From positions 230,010 through 294,009 of the forward strand of contig CAJQUW010003017.1 of NCBI GenBank assembly GCA_907163375.1: 64,000 bases of DNA, read 5' to 3'. This document shows, in pieces, positions 48,620-61,576 of the stretch. A program made the translations under genes and the position numbers. The number at the start of each line of letters is the position of its first letter. Within the stretch, counting starts at the first letter, position 1. Below the pieces are notes generated by a model, which did not search any database, was not told where the DNA came from, and was given only the letters and a program-made list of their open reading frames with translations. Origin of the DNA: Prostheceraeus crozeri. Its lineage: Eukaryota; Platyhelminthes; Polycladida; Euryleptidae.

Positions 48620-49583
48620 TCGCATCTTGGGCCTCCGCGTGGCTGCGTGCCTGGCATCTCCAGCTGCATTGCGGTTTTGCCAGCATCGTCAGTTCCAGTG
48701 TCAGACCATCAGCGTCTTGGGATCGCCGCCAAATGTGCAACATTTCCTTCTTTTTCCATGCTGCCTCCTGAGCCTCTCCACCACCAGACTAGCTTCTCAA
48801 TGTACCGTTTTCCAGGGTTGGCTATTCCCATTCTCACACTGACCACCGCACGCACTTTTCATGTCATGTTCTTCCATCTTTCATTTATGCTCTCGCCATC
48901 GTGGAGGGTGACTTCCCGCAGCGCCTCTTTCAACTGCTTTTGGTGTCTCGGCAAGTTCCACCACTCGATCTGCGGCGGTCCAGTCTTCGGCAATCGCTTC
49001 ACCTTGAACTCCATTCGCAGGTCCAGAATGAGTTGCTTATTTTGTGGTGCCACAATATCTGATGGGATGATTTTGCAGTCCATTTCTAGCCTCAGGTCAA
49101 TTGTTTTGATCAGCCACTAGTCTATCTGAAATCTTCCTCCATTCTCACAGGTGATGAGGTGCGATTTTCAGGGCTTATGTTCATCCAAATAGATTTTCAG
49201 CGACATGAGTCTGTCAGAAACGCGACGCACTTCTGTCACGTTGCCACGGAATTTTCGCTTACTACAATACCGACACCATTCTTCTTGTTAGCAGACCCGT
49301 TGTAGCACAGTTTGTAATCGTCACCGATATCTCTGCGTTTCGCTCCTGCCCATCTCGCCATTCTCGTCCGGTTGGCGAGCATAACTGCCAACTCGCGACT
49401 CCGGCTAGTGAGTGTGCCAATGTTCATTGATGCTATCCGGAGTTTTGGCAATCGCTTTTGTTTTTGCCTTTGAACTTGCTTCTTTGGCCGACTCCGTCCT
49501 TGAGTTGGTAGCCCTTGTCCACTTCTCACATCGTCCAGGCGAGGACGTCGCGCGTCCTTGCAATTGCATGCTGCATGTTGCAC
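48620..49583 (-). pseudogene. RTE-type LINE endonuclease fragment
   Basis: From 49583 the frame reads Leu-Arg-Ile-Ala-Ser-Met-Asn-Ile-Gly-Thr-Leu-Thr and later Asn-Gly-Val-Gly-Ile-Val-Val-Ser-Glu, the APE endonuclease start of RTE-like LINEs. About 49083-48859 has the following Asp-Cys-Lys-Ile-Ile-Pro and Trp-Trp-Asn-Leu segments of the endonuclease-RT linker. An internal piece is missing near 49400, and frames change. Dead. Confidence 0.75.
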
Positions 49584-49619
49584 TTTCGCGTAATTTACTT
49601 TGCTGACTAACGACTATTC

Positions 49620-50695
49620 AGATTGAAATATGCATTGAATAAATGTATCAATTTTGTGAGAGGTTAGATGTGGCTTTTGACATGAAATAATTCACATATA
49701 TACAATGGCCTACATATAAGGGGTAGTACATGGAATTGCATGCAATAAAATGTATTTTAAGTCTATGCATGTGTGGCTATTCAACATTGGTACTTGGGTC
49801 TAAATTTTCAAATAAACCATATAGACAAAGAGTGCTTTACTAAGAAGATGGCCAATTCGTGGCACTGCAGTATATCAAGACAAAATTGACCCAAGCTTGA
49901 GATGATTAATCGAGGCACCTCTAGTAAAGTTAAGTCACATTTTGTAGCTTCTTTTGTGTCATTTTTATCAAACATAAATGTTTATTAAATCAACATATCC
50001 AAACTTTGTGAGAGAAAAAGTCATAAAATACGCAAAAATACCAAAACATACAGAGCAAATAGTTTTAACACTACGAAAGGGCTTTAATAACCCTAATATT
50101 AGGAATTTATGCTTGAAAAATGTCCATGTGCAAGTTCATGTCGCCAGCATGTGATATTTCAAAGTATATAATCGAAGATCAATATATTTTCCTTGTAAGT
50201 GTCTAGAAAAGAAATCAAAATCTTCTACAGGGAAAAGGGCAATACTACGTGACTATCAGTTGAGAAATTAAGCACTTTCTTCAATAGAGATGATTTCTTT
50301 AATATTTTCAGCTCATTCTACAAAAGCTCGCTCGTAAATTTCCTTGGCGTGCAGCTAAAAGACGCTATGGATTTGCCTTTCACAAAGAGAATATGCCATT
50401 AGATGAAAATTCGTTTGCGTCGAGATATTTCAAAGAAGATATTCTGTTTTAACTTACGGGGAATTAGGAAGTATCCCTTTTCATGAGTTGTACAGCGTGA
50501 TAGCCAGTAACAGCGTCAATATTTAGGCATGGGAATTGAAGCCCCAGACACTTTAAATCTCCTGAGATTAAAATTTAAGGAGCTATTCATCAAATCTCGA
50601 CATAAATCCCTTTGGGATCCATTTTTGATTCAAAAACTAATATGACTGTGATATTGTAACGTGCTGAAGAGGTCGATTTGTGAGAAAAGTTGCCA
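49620..50695. other. Intergenic, no supported gene
   Basis: Low-GC host sequence; nothing recognised. Confidence 0.4.
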
Positions 50696-50878
50696 GTATT
50701 ACAAATAATAATAATAATAATAATAAAACGTTTATTGAATTAATGCCCCAATATTGGTAATCGTGAGGCTCATTACATGATAACATGAACATACATTTGG
50801 TGCATATAAAAGAGCAATAACAATGAAAGAAGTAATTAAATCAAATTAAATCAAATGTTAATCTATGCAGACGGTTGG

Positions 50879-53461
50879 TCAAGTTCTGAAGCCACTATTG
50901 GATAGTTTCAACATTACAACGAAGAATGACTTCTTGAGCATGGACTTTGTGCACATGGGAATCCGGAACTGCTGAGAACGAGGCAAAAGAGGCAATGAAA
51001 GATCATGAAGCGAATGAGTCGGATCAGAATTCACATGTGAAAACAGTCTCCAACCTAACACAATTCGGCGATAGTCAAGAGGAATGAAATAAGGACACTC
51101 ACAATTGCTGGATCCGCATATTAGTCGATGACAACGCCTTTGCACATTCTCTAATGATGCCACGTGTGTGACATTTAGTCCTACAAACACCGGGGCACAA
51201 TACTCCAGCAGGCTCCTGACACAAGCGTAGTAGATAGTTACAATTTGCTCTTTGTTGAAAAAAGGTTTCAATTGTCTGAGGATGTAGAGTCGTGAAGCGG
51301 CTTTCTTGGTGATGATGTCTACATGATGCTTCCAACTTAGAGTTTGGTCGAACATCACTCCCAACAACTTCAGCTGACTAACTGATGGAATGTCTGGTAC
51401 TTGTCTCACCGAAAAATTTGAGGCTAATCTTGGACGCAAAGTGACCATCATCTGTTTGCACTTTTGAGCATTGAATTTCATCCCATTCTCAGTCATCCAA
51501 TCCATAATTGATTTCAGAGCACTCACAGTGGAATTATCCATACTTTGTTGGTCAACAGCACCACAAATGATGATGTAATCGGCGTATTTAATGGGGCTCA
51601 CATCTTGACGCAGTTGCAGGTCAGATACAAAATACTTGAATAATTAGGGACCGGCAGATGAACCTTGTGGAATACCACTACTTGCTGTCTTTAAACCACT
51701 CAAGTTTGAGGACCACCGAAACCTTTGAGAACGATTAGTTAAATAGTTGCCGATGAAAGTCGCAAAGAAGGGATCGAAGTTGTCGCTGAGTAGCTTTTCA
51801 TACACCAAGCGATGTGAAAGTCTGTCGAATCCTTTCTCCATATCAATGCTTACAATGTGGCATGCTGCAGTGTTTTGTGTGGACAAGGCATTCGCTATGT
51901 ACTCAGTGAGTCGAATCAGAGCACATGTTGTTGAGCTCTGTTTTCGGTACCCATGCTGAGTAGGATGCGTCCGTCTTTCAAACTCACATTCATATCGCTT
52001 GAAAATGTCCTTCTCCAACAAACGGGCGGGCATCGGCAGTAAGGAAATTGGGCGACTCTCCAAGAGAGTAGGCCTTTGAGTTTTTGGTAATGGCACTACA
52101 TCGGCAATTTTCCACAAGGATGGTAAATTAGCCGTCTGAACACATCTGTTGAATATTCTGCATAAAGGTTCGGCCAATACTGATGACAATTTGATCCAAA
52201 TAATCAATAAAATTCCATCAGATCCGGGGGATTTTCGTGGGTTGATAGTATTCAGCAACTTCTCGACATGAGCATCAGTCAACACGAAAGGAACGATGTA
52301 AGGCTGTGGTGACGGGATCAGAGGATCTGTTTGCATTGTTGATACATAACGGTCATTAAGTAACTCGAGTATATGATGCCCTGACAGATTCGGATCACAT
52401 TTTCGTAGCCAGTCAGGATCTTTCGACGAACCAAGTATTCTATTTCGAATTTTCCATATTGATGTACCATCACGCTTTAAACGTGCTCCCCAGTTATGCT
52501 TGGCATCATAAATAGCTGTCCTAACCTTCTCACGAAAATGAGCATAGAGAGGCCAGTTTCGAGTACGATATGCATGGTATCGTTTATTGATTAAGAGCTT
52601 GACTGTAGCAGTCATCCAGGGCTTGTCATTTGGAGTGATTTTGATTAAATCGAAGGGCACGGACGTCAGACTGTCATTCAAAATATCGTAGAATGTCTTG
52701 CACATGTCATCTAAAGAAAGTCCTTCGAATATTTGCTCAAAGTTCATGGAGTGGAAATGAGCGAAGACGGTCCGTAGATTAGAATCCCGTAAGTCCAAAA
52801 CTTTCTTGAAGGAAACCGGCGTAGGCAACTGAATTATAGGCTTCAAATGTATAACACAATGGTTACTAGAAGCTAGAGGAGCGTGAAATGTCGGCTTGTG
52901 ATATTGACAAACAAAGATTTCAGGTAGGAGTATGAGATCCAGGGTCGCATCATTTCGTGTCGGCTCTTGAACCACATTAACCAAAGAAAAATTGACTTCG
53001 AGAAATGCAGGATCTATTCTATTGAAATCCCCGACCACGATCACTGGAGTATTGAAATAAATATTACATTGACCATCCAGTAGACCGGAAATGTAGTTGA
53101 AAGCAACTTGTTTGGCAGCTGCGTTCATAATCTGTCCGTGTGGGAAATATAGAATCAACAGGAAACAAGAAAAATTTCTGCAAGTCACTCTCAGCAGTAG
53201 TATTTCAACGTCGGAATTTTCAGAAGCGCTCAGGATAACGTCAACAGAAAAATCGAGCTTAATCCACGCACAGATTCCTCCACCACGTCGATTAAAGGGA
53301 CGGTCAGCACGAAAAACACAATATCCTTGTAAATTGATAGCAATGTCTGGGACGCTTTCATTCAACCAGCTTTCAGTTAAGCAAACGAAGTCACTCGAGA
53401 AGTCAGTAATAAATGCGGATAGTTCATCAGTCGTTTTGATTATGGATCTTGCATTAGTCAA
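50879..53461 (-). pseudogene. LINE 2 ORF2, endonuclease and reverse transcriptase
   Basis: 861 codons in one frame with a single TAA at 51641-51643. The N-terminal endonuclease (Thr-Asn-Ala-Arg-Ser-Ile, Thr-Glu-Ser-Trp-Leu-Asn, Arg-Arg-Gly-Gly-Gly, Gly-Asp-Phe-Asn, Ser-Asn-His-Cys) is complete. RT has Arg-Pro-Ile-Ser-Leu-Leu-Pro, Gln-His-Gly-Tyr-Arg, Asp-Met-Glu-Lys-Gly-Phe-Asp, Gly-Ile-Pro-Gln-Gly-Ser. The catalytic box reads Tyr-Ala-Asp-Tyr in place of Tyr-Ala-Asp-Asp (near 51580), which would abolish activity. Otherwise very well kept. Confidence 0.9.
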
Positions 53462-53488
53462 ACAGACAGATGAAAGAAGTCGCTGTTG

Positions 53489-54234
53489 TCAATCACGCTG
53501 AGAACGTCCAGGAACAATCCTTCCCTGACGTATCACGACATTTTCTCCATCATTTCTTCGAGAATTCAGTTCTTCCATTAGACGTTTGTTATCTTCTTGC
53601 TGAGCACGCGTGAGATCTGGGCGGATAAAGACTTTACCATAATCTTTACTTCTTCTCAGCTTCCTTGCATTGTACAGACAGCGCTGTTTATCCTCCACTG
53701 TTCGTATACGTTATACGTCGTGTTCGTTTATGTTCCACTGAATCGTATACGCATTGGTCTGGGCCATTTGGCATGATCTTTCTCTACACCAACACGTTGG
53801 TAAGAGGAAACCTGTTTCTTGTCGATATCCATTTCTGCAAATAGATCCTCAGTGACATCCTTATCGTGCTCGATTTCAGAAACCGGCGATTCACCAAGAC
53901 CAAATATCATGACGTTGCATCGTTTATCGACGCGTTGTTCATGCTCATTGATGGCCTGATGGATAATCTGCCCAATATTTGAATCTGCTTGGATTTTCAA
54001 TCGTTCTCTGAGGGATGAGATCTCTTGCTCGATAACAGAAAGTCTGTTAAACATATCGGATAAACTTGTCGATTTGTAAGAGTTACACAAATAGGTAATG
54101 TTATCGCTGGCGATGACGGATTTCACAACATTAGCTGGAATACCGGCACATTCTTTCTTTGCATGAAAGCTCTTCTTGCAAAGGCTGCAAACAATCAGAT
54201 CATTGTCAATCGCTATTTCACAACCAGAACACAT
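53489..54234 (-). pseudogene. LINE 2 ORF1 with PHD-like finger
   Basis: The start (54234) has Cys-x-x-Cys...Cys-x-x-Cys...His-x-x-x-x-Cys...Cys, a PHD/zinc-ribbon finger seen in ORF1 of CR1-like LINEs. A coiled-coil (about 60-110) and an RRM-like part follow. The frame breaks near 53700-53728 at a TATACG palindrome and continues as 53698-53489. Confidence 0.75.
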
Positions 54235-54490
54235 GCGTATTATCTTCGTGACGTCACTACCTTTTCATGCGAAGCAAGGGACGAATGAACACAAATCAAC
54301 AAGGAAAAGCAAAATGAGGAATAATGTGATGAATATTCGTCGACGATTTATGAAATGTGGACCAATGGATTTTTGCTCACGAGAGGATCACGATGATGTA
54401 AAAATTAATACACAATCCCAAGTAATAAGCTAGAAAAACAGTGATAATAGGTCTGTTGACACGCGGAGAGAGAAGACACAACCGTCAGTC

Positions 54491-55590
54491 TACACACTGC
54501 GATAAAAGACAATAATAAATAAACTCGTCGAAGGATTTTCTATTTTCTTCAGCTCTTATTATTGCTTTGATAATCAAAATGTCGAAAGAACTGTACCGTA
54601 ACAAGAAGATCGGCGTGGGAGGATGATTCAATCCCTAATTCCGAGAGCATTGCTGTGCATTACATGCAAATCGAGGTGGTCGCTGCTGGGGAGTCAGTAC
54701 ATTGGAAAATTGTCCGGTGAATAGGAAAGCGGTCGTTAAAAGACAGTGGTTGCAGTAAGGGGTACTATATTATCATAAACACTGTCAGCCACTACACTAG
54801 AAGCCTCAATTTATGCAGATGCTATACATCATGGCAATGTGTTTACGTGGTGCAGTATTGAGTTCAATATACTATACATGTACATGCCTCTCTAGTCGTT
54901 TGGTGATGTTGAGTGTCGGATGTCTGTGGTTTGCAGTGGACATTGAGGGTGATTAGAATTCTCATGCTTTGCATTTTTGTAGGCGCATTTTTTCAGTGAG
55001 CGATAAACGTAGGAGCTGTTGAAGGTGAGCATCTGTCAAGCGTGCTCTGTATTTACTTTTAATGAAATTCGTGAAAGAAAATGCTGCTTCGCAGCAATAA
55101 ATGGAGTCAAACATACTCAACAATTTTATTCCAGCAAGTAAAATATCTTGATACTCATCTTTCATAGGAAAACGTAACCATCTCTTCTCGGAGCGATTCT
55201 CTAGTATCAAATATATATTGAACCAAAACATTATTTCTTGGTGACGGCAAGTGACTGTTCTCGCGAACTATCGTACGACAAAAAGAATCCTTGCGTAAAT
55301 TCAATCAAAAACAAAACTGAATCATGCCACAGTTTGCATATCCTTGTATTAGAGAAAGAGAAAGGAATGAGACGTGGATGAGAATGAAGAGAGAGACCGC
55401 TGAGCGAATAAGTGCATGTAATAATAAGTTTTAAATTTTTGGAGCAATTATTCTACTCTTTGGATCAATGAAATAGTTTTAGGATTCTAAAAAGTAATTG
55501 GTAGTATCATAAAAATGTAAATAGAAAGAATATAAAAGAAAGAAATCATGTTACAAGTAGCATCGTGGTGAAGAGGAGGCTGTAAGTCAT
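54491..55590. other. Intergenic, no supported gene
   Basis: A minus-strand frame at 54962-55231 (89 codons) has a Phe-Asn-Ile-Tyr...Cys-Glu-Ala-Ala-Phe-Ser-Phe segment reminiscent of the hAT/zinc-finger transposase C-terminus, too short to call. Confidence 0.35.
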
Positions 55591-55998
55591 CTTTGTTAAA
55601 TGAAAATTCGTGAAGTTTTCTCTCCTTTTATATTTTTCGCGTAAAATTAAAAAGTTGAGGGTAAAAACATATGTACAAAACCCAACGTTTCGCGTATTCA
55701 CCCGTCCTCAAGGGTATCAGCGGTAAAAGTGAATGAAGCAAATGAAGACTTCCTGTCGGACAACTGATGATGAGAACAAGATTCAAAAATCGATTAACTC
55801 ATATTTGCGATTGATTTTCGGAGAAAGATCTTTCTTTCAGTAAGTCTTTATTTACTTCATTCACTTTTACCGCTGATACCTTTTAGGACGAGTAAATACC
55901 CGTAACGTTGGGTTGTACATATGTTTTTACCTTCAACTTTTTAACTCTACGCGAAAAATTAAAAAGGAGAAAATTTCACGAATTTTCATTCAACAAAG
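55591..55998. repeat. Foldback element with about 145-bp arms
   Basis: 55591-55738 is inverted at 55855-55998. The arms carry CCCAACGTTTCGCG...CCCGTCCTCAAGGGTATCAGCGG. Read in reverse this has CTGATA, a CCC/GGG stem and CGAAACGTT, loosely like a hammerhead-type core. Confidence 0.75.
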
Positions 55999-58213
55999 AA
56001 ATCATGTTGAATTTGTGAATGCCTTAATGTGGAAGTGAAATATTTTCTTTTGATTACCCTGCAAATTGACGATGCGTATATCGGGAAAGTTAAATGTATC
56101 GCCAGCAAACAGTTAATTTTGCAATCATTTGGGTGTGTTTTATTTACTAACTCTTGCAGTTTTCCATTCCACCAGCCTTTGACTATGGATTTTCAAGCTA
56201 TTTTCTACCTCTTCCCAATTTCATTACAGCTGCACCTCTCAAGGTTTCAGCTGTATTCTCTCCTTGGACACTTAACACTTCTCTATAAGTAGAAATTGCT
56301 CAAACTCTGTCTACATTCCAGTTCATTTCGTGCTTCGAGATGCGTGTTTCGATAGTTATGTTGCATTAGTAAGAGAAAGACAAATAAATCACGATTTAAT
56401 TTCTCGCGTCTCATGGTTTATCCCTGAAATATCATATTCTGCACGATAACAGCTGAGTAATGAATTGTGAAGGCTGTTTCATTCATTTAGAGTATTATTA
56501 ACTACTTTGAAACCAAGAAGCTAAGAGGATGGTGAAAAGTTTCAGGATTTCGAGAGTAATGGAACAGTTTTGTTTCAATTCTCATTCAAAAATATTGAAA
56601 ATTGAAAAGATCCCATTTTAGAGATTCAGTGGAAATTTTGATACAAATGCTGATGGATTATTGCCTCAGTTTGAAGCCAAAGAATCTGATTGATATAAAT
56701 CGATATACGATCCACTATTGATATAAATTTCATTATCTGTTGCCTTCGAATAGGCAGAAATTTTAAGAACGTTGCTCTGATAACTGTGAAATGATGTTAT
56801 ATGCCTAATCCGTTTTTGAGGCAAAGCTCGCCATTCAGTTTAGTAAAAAGATAGGATCACCATTAAAAATTATTTGGATAATCTGTTTCATTTGATATCA
56901 TATCGTGTTGACAACTACATTATGATCAGTAAAAAAGGCTTAAGTTTCTGAGCTATCTTGATGGAAAGTGCATTCTGGAATTTTGAAATGTCAGAGTACA
57001 GCTTCAGATCTCAATGAGGGCTCAGACTTCGGAAACTTCGTGCACTATTTGGTGGTCAGAAGCATGTTGAAATTTCAGTCAAATGAGGCTAAATAATCCA
57101 TTTACTTCGAAAAAGAAAAAAGATCATGTTTTCTACGTATATTTTTTGCGGTCTTTCAAATAGTGTTAATAGGTGATACTGGCTTGTATGATAAGCATGT
57201 TAATGCAATTCATGTAAGTATGCTATGTAAATTGCGCATTAACAACAGCCTGATACGGGATGCTAGTATGGGCCATCCATACAGTGCTCACGTAAAAACC
57301 TCGTTTTTTGAGGACACTCTCTCCCCTGCACGAAACTGTACGCGTTTGTTGACCTATCCCCTCCATGCTTGCGCATTGATATCCCTTTCCCTTCAATTTA
57401 GGTAAACTGCGATATACACATCATTGCTATAATATACAGCATAGTTTACTGAAATTAAGCGCATTTTTCAGAAAAGATTATGCACCTCGACAAATATTTA
57501 AAACGGTACAAGTATAATGGATATGAAGTATACTCAATTACTCATTACCGTACCTGTGTATTTATGCATCGTTACAATAGAGTAGGCCAACATATTTCCA
57601 GGAGACCAACCGTCAAACACTGACATCTGATAGGTAAGTGCTCATGCAACAATGTTTGCATATAAAAATCGAGAGAGTTCTTGGAGTTATGTGTTGTGAT
57701 TATTGTCATTTCATACTCGAACTTTATGAAGTGGTGTGCAAGTTTCAACATAAAACAGCATAATAAATTGAAATTGATACTTTTATATCTGAGGCAAAAG
57801 CTCCAAATATGATCTTTAATCATATTTGAACAGTTCTGTAAGCAAGATTGTTGTTGAAATGTTTAGTATGGCGTTTACGAATGAATTTAAGATAAATATA
57901 ATGAGAGGAGCATTTAAAATTAACAGAGAAAGCGTCTAACAACCTGGTTACATTTAGATACAGACACAATCATCTCGATAAAGTATCCATCAAGATCGCA
58001 GCAGAAAAAAATAGTTTGATAGCAAAAATGACCTTTATACAAAATAAGAAGTCTGTTGACTTCAATGATCGGAACTAATTTTCATTATCTGAAAAACCAT
58101 TTTCCTGAAGATATGGTCGATAGTTTATCGAGACGAAACATCCTTGATGCCCTGAAGCGTCATTATCACAAATTTGAAGCTGAATAAATGTCTAATCCAA
58201 AGCGTTTGAGCAG
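55999..58213. other. Intergenic, no supported gene
   Basis: 2.2 kb of AT-rich host sequence. Frames at 56029-56292 and 57163-57405 are short and unrecognised. Confidence 0.4.
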
Positions 58214-59512
58214 TTAATACTAGAAAGACCAAGCAGTCATTTTGACCGAAAAGCTAAGCTTTTATTGTCGATAGATTAATTTAGTAGTGACTTGTGAGTT
58301 GCATAATCCGTTGAAAATGGGCACATGCTTGAATAGCTGCCATTTCATCCAGTATATCAGGAATCATCAGCAGGCCTAGTTCACATCTTTTAACATCGAC
58401 AAAACTCCCTATTTAAAGTGGCAGCCATGCCAAGGTAAATTTGAGATTTGCAATTACCAAGTTAGTGAAATTTCGACGGGCATTCATTGAATATCACTTA
58501 AGACACATTACTGGCAAATCGCCTAGGTCAGTGCGATTGTAATGATTAATAAATGCTGCTTTTTTGCAAACACAATATAAATAGAATAATTAAATTAATA
58601 GAGAGCGATCATTTTGACTGCAACAGAATATTTGATTGCTTCGAGCAAATTTTTGACAGCATATGCATTTATGTAACTATGACAGTGCTAAATTCATTAC
58701 TAATTCATTCTACACTTAATTCTGAATTACTGTAATCGTCTGAGTTACTAAGTTCGCATAGTACACGCGGATAGCTTCTGAAAAACAGTGAAATAAAAGG
58801 TAGACAAAGATCTGGATCAGAAGATGAAGAAGATTCCGATGACGTTGACGTCTTTCACCACAACCACTGTATCGATTACTGAGTGGATATAGATGATGAT
58901 AGACGTGCACATAGCTCCGGTGATGAAGAAGCAGTAAAAATTATTATTTCTCGAGGTTGTGTAAGACGGAGAATCCGATCTAATTCTGATGCCAAACGCA
59001 TACGTAAACGCATTGGCATATAATATGAAAAATGTGAATGTGTTAACCGCCAGATCTGGTCCTGGCCATTCTACTGAGACCTACTCGCCTGAGACAGCTT
59101 CATGAATAGTCTATTCATACAGTTACAAATTGTTTATTGACCGTCATTTTTTGAAAAAGTTAGTGCATTCGCCGGTAGTTCCCCTTCAACATTTGAAAAG
59201 CAAAACAGCAACCTAGCGAACCTGACGTTGTTGGTCCCAAGTAATCTCTAAAACAACATCAAAGCAACATCTGACGATGCAAAGCGGGGAGCAACAGTTA
59301 ATTTTGCAGAAAAACAGTTTGTGGGCAGTTGTGCTGCAGAAAATGAAATGTAAAGAAAATTTTGTAATTGCATCCCCAAGTGATGATTACTTTTTGTGAC
59401 AAAAACATAAAAGTTAGGCTGGAAGGATTTTTTGTTCAATTTAATTTCATGAATTTTGGTAATTTCCCACAGCGGCCAAAATGATCGTTGCTGGAGTTTC
59501 TAGACAAGTTAT
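58214..59512. mobile_element. Decayed piggyBac-like element
   Basis: TTAA (58214-58217) precedes TACTAGAAAGACCAAGCAGT, and the other end, inverted, has CTAGAAACTCCAGCAACGAT next to TTAT (59509-59512, one base from TTAA). Both ends continue into (A)TCATTTTG(A/G)CCG, an inverted pair. Inside, about 58810-58870 encodes a Ser-Glu-Asp-Glu-Glu-Asp-Ser-Asp-Asp-Val-Asp acidic stretch like the N-terminus of piggyBac transposases. Stops throughout. Confidence 0.55.
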
Positions 59513-60174
59513 TTTTTTTATCTTTCTACATTATGAACTGTACATCGTTAAAACAGCTAAAATGATCGTTAAACTTCACAGAAAAGCTTCACAGAAAATG
59601 TCCGAAATCTCAGTTAAAATGATGACGTCACAACGTGATGAGTGATGACGTAACAGTTCAAATCCGTTCATATAAGATAAAACAAACGTCTGCTTTTACG
59701 GATATTTACAGTTCAGAATGCAAAAAAGCGTGAAACAAATTTTAGCAGTTAATTTCAACGGATATTTACGGTTGACAGTTTACACTGTAATGTTAAAGTG
59801 TGCGCACCATAACTTATGCGAGTACGAAATGCATTTATAAACCGCTCAAGCGTTTAAACAATATATGGACGCACATTAATTTCATGATCCATGTGCACAA
59901 ATATGCTCTACACTTCCGGAAGTTCTAGCTCAACCGTCACTATCTACCTTTGGTGAAGTGACACGCACTGTAGCAGCAATATAGACTGCATCTTTAATTT
60001 AGACACCTCGATTATGGAAGCATACATGTGTGTTCACCCCCCCCATGCATACATGCGAGAGATAGTAAACTCATTCTCAAGAGAGGAAGGAATCTGTTGC
60101 TTTTGTGACCGACGTCTGTTGAGTGCTTATGTAATTTAAAGTTAAAGTGTATGTATGTGTGTGTATATTTTTAA
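59513..60174. other. Intergenic, no supported gene
   Basis: GATATTTACAGTTCAGA and GATATTTACGGTTGACA recur 60 bp apart (59700 and 59760). A GT-rich microsatellite lies near 60150. No gene. Confidence 0.4.
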
Positions 60175-60268
60175 ATAATGGTAATCGACACTTTCAAAGA
60201 GTAGTTACAATAAATAAAGGTTCATATATCTTCAAGGAATGACAAAATAACTTGACGTGATTTAATGT

Positions 60269-61576
60269 TCAAACACGTGTAAAAGACTCATTCATGTACA
60301 TGGCTGTTTTGATGGTAAATGAATTTAGTCTGCGTGCAGAATTGACATGTGGCAAGATGACACGACCACTTCTAGCGATAGGACAGAGTAAAGTGTTCAA
60401 TATGTGGTCCTCATTCATCGCATGTCGATAGAGTTTGGTGGCTTGGGAAATAAGTCTCTCGTCCAGGGATGGCAGGCATTCATGCCTGCAGCCACGGCCA
60501 CAAAGAAGACGATGAAAGCGATTTTGGAGCATCATCAGCCGGGACATATCGTTTTTGGTCATTCCAACCAACAAAGGAAAGGAATATTCGATCAGCGATC
60601 TCATGATGCAGAAGTACATTCTTCTTAAGGACCAATAGCTCAAATATGGCCGTATCAATCTTAGTGGAAAGAGTCTTCTAGATGCATTCGATGTCACTCT
60701 GTCAATGTGGTTAGACCAAGTGCCTTTTCTGTTGAACACAACACCAAGAATGCTTATTTTATCAACGTTTTCGATGTTCGGTAAATTTACAATGGGAGCA
60801 TTCTTCCGCTTTGACATAGTTAGACTTTTGCACTTCCTTGTATTGATGGGGAGACTGTGAATATCCGACCATTGTATGATGGCTTCGTGATTTTTGTAAA
60901 TATGCTGATTTTGACAGTCTTTGTAAATTGGCATGCATAGCGCAATATCATCCGCATATTTGATAATTCGAGACCCTTCATGACTAATGACAAGATCTCC
61001 CAAAACAACCGAGAAAAGAAATGGGCCAATGATTGAGCCCTGTGGCACTCCTGAAGTGACTTCAGCTATTGAACTGTGCACTGTGCCCACTCTGACATAC
61101 TGACATCGACTTTCCAAATAATTGCATACCCATAAAATTAATTTACTTGGCAGATTGCACTCAATGAGGCGATTGATTATAATATGGTGTCTTAGCCGGT
61201 CGAATGCCTTCGAATAATCATATGTCACAATTTGAACACCGGATGTTTCTGGACTGTCTAGGCACTTTGTGAAATGATCAGGCAAAGTAATAAGGGCACA
61301 TGTGGTCGAAGATCCTGTACGGAAGCCGAATTGATTGGGACCAAACTCCTTCAGAAATAACGGTTTTGTATACTCCAAAATGACTCTCTCAAGAATTTTA
61401 CCAGGAATGGGTAGCAAGCTTATTGGTCTGATATCGTCTGTTGTCGTTGGAGAGGAGATCTTCGGTAAAAGTGTGATTACTGCTGCTTTCCAAGCGACTG
61501 GGACTTTGCCACTTTCAATAGAAAGCTGAAGCAATTTAGTCAAAGGAGACGCCAAGATGTCTGCTGCAGCAGACAA
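60269..61576 (-). pseudogene. LINE 3 reverse transcriptase, open but detached
   Basis: 435 open codons: Arg-Pro-Ile-Ser-Leu-Leu-Pro-Ile, Gln-Phe-Gly-Phe-Arg-Thr-Gly, Asp-Tyr-Ser-Lys-Ala-Phe-Asp, Gly-Val-Pro-Gln-Gly-Ser-Ile-Ile-Gly-Pro and an unaltered Tyr-Ala-Asp-Asp catalytic box, through to the C-terminal cysteine-rich block. It lacks the N-terminal RT region and endonuclease in frame, so it is probably not expressed as an active enzyme. Confidence 0.85.

Larger units (their letters stand above)
50700..54490 (-). mobile_element. LINE 2 (APE-endonuclease non-LTR retrotransposon, nearly full length)
   Basis: The 5' side is near 54488, where AGAGAAGACACAACCGTCAG matches the 5' region of LINE 3 (63426-63444). 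It has a PHD-fingered ORF1, a long endonuclease-RT ORF2 and a 3' (AAT)n tail at 50698-50730. It has one in-frame stop in ORF2 and a changed RT active site. Confidence 0.9.

Noticed and set aside
54962..55231. 89-codon frame with weak hAT/zinc-finger-transposase flavour
   Set aside because: Too short and no motif beyond a few residues; left as intergenic.
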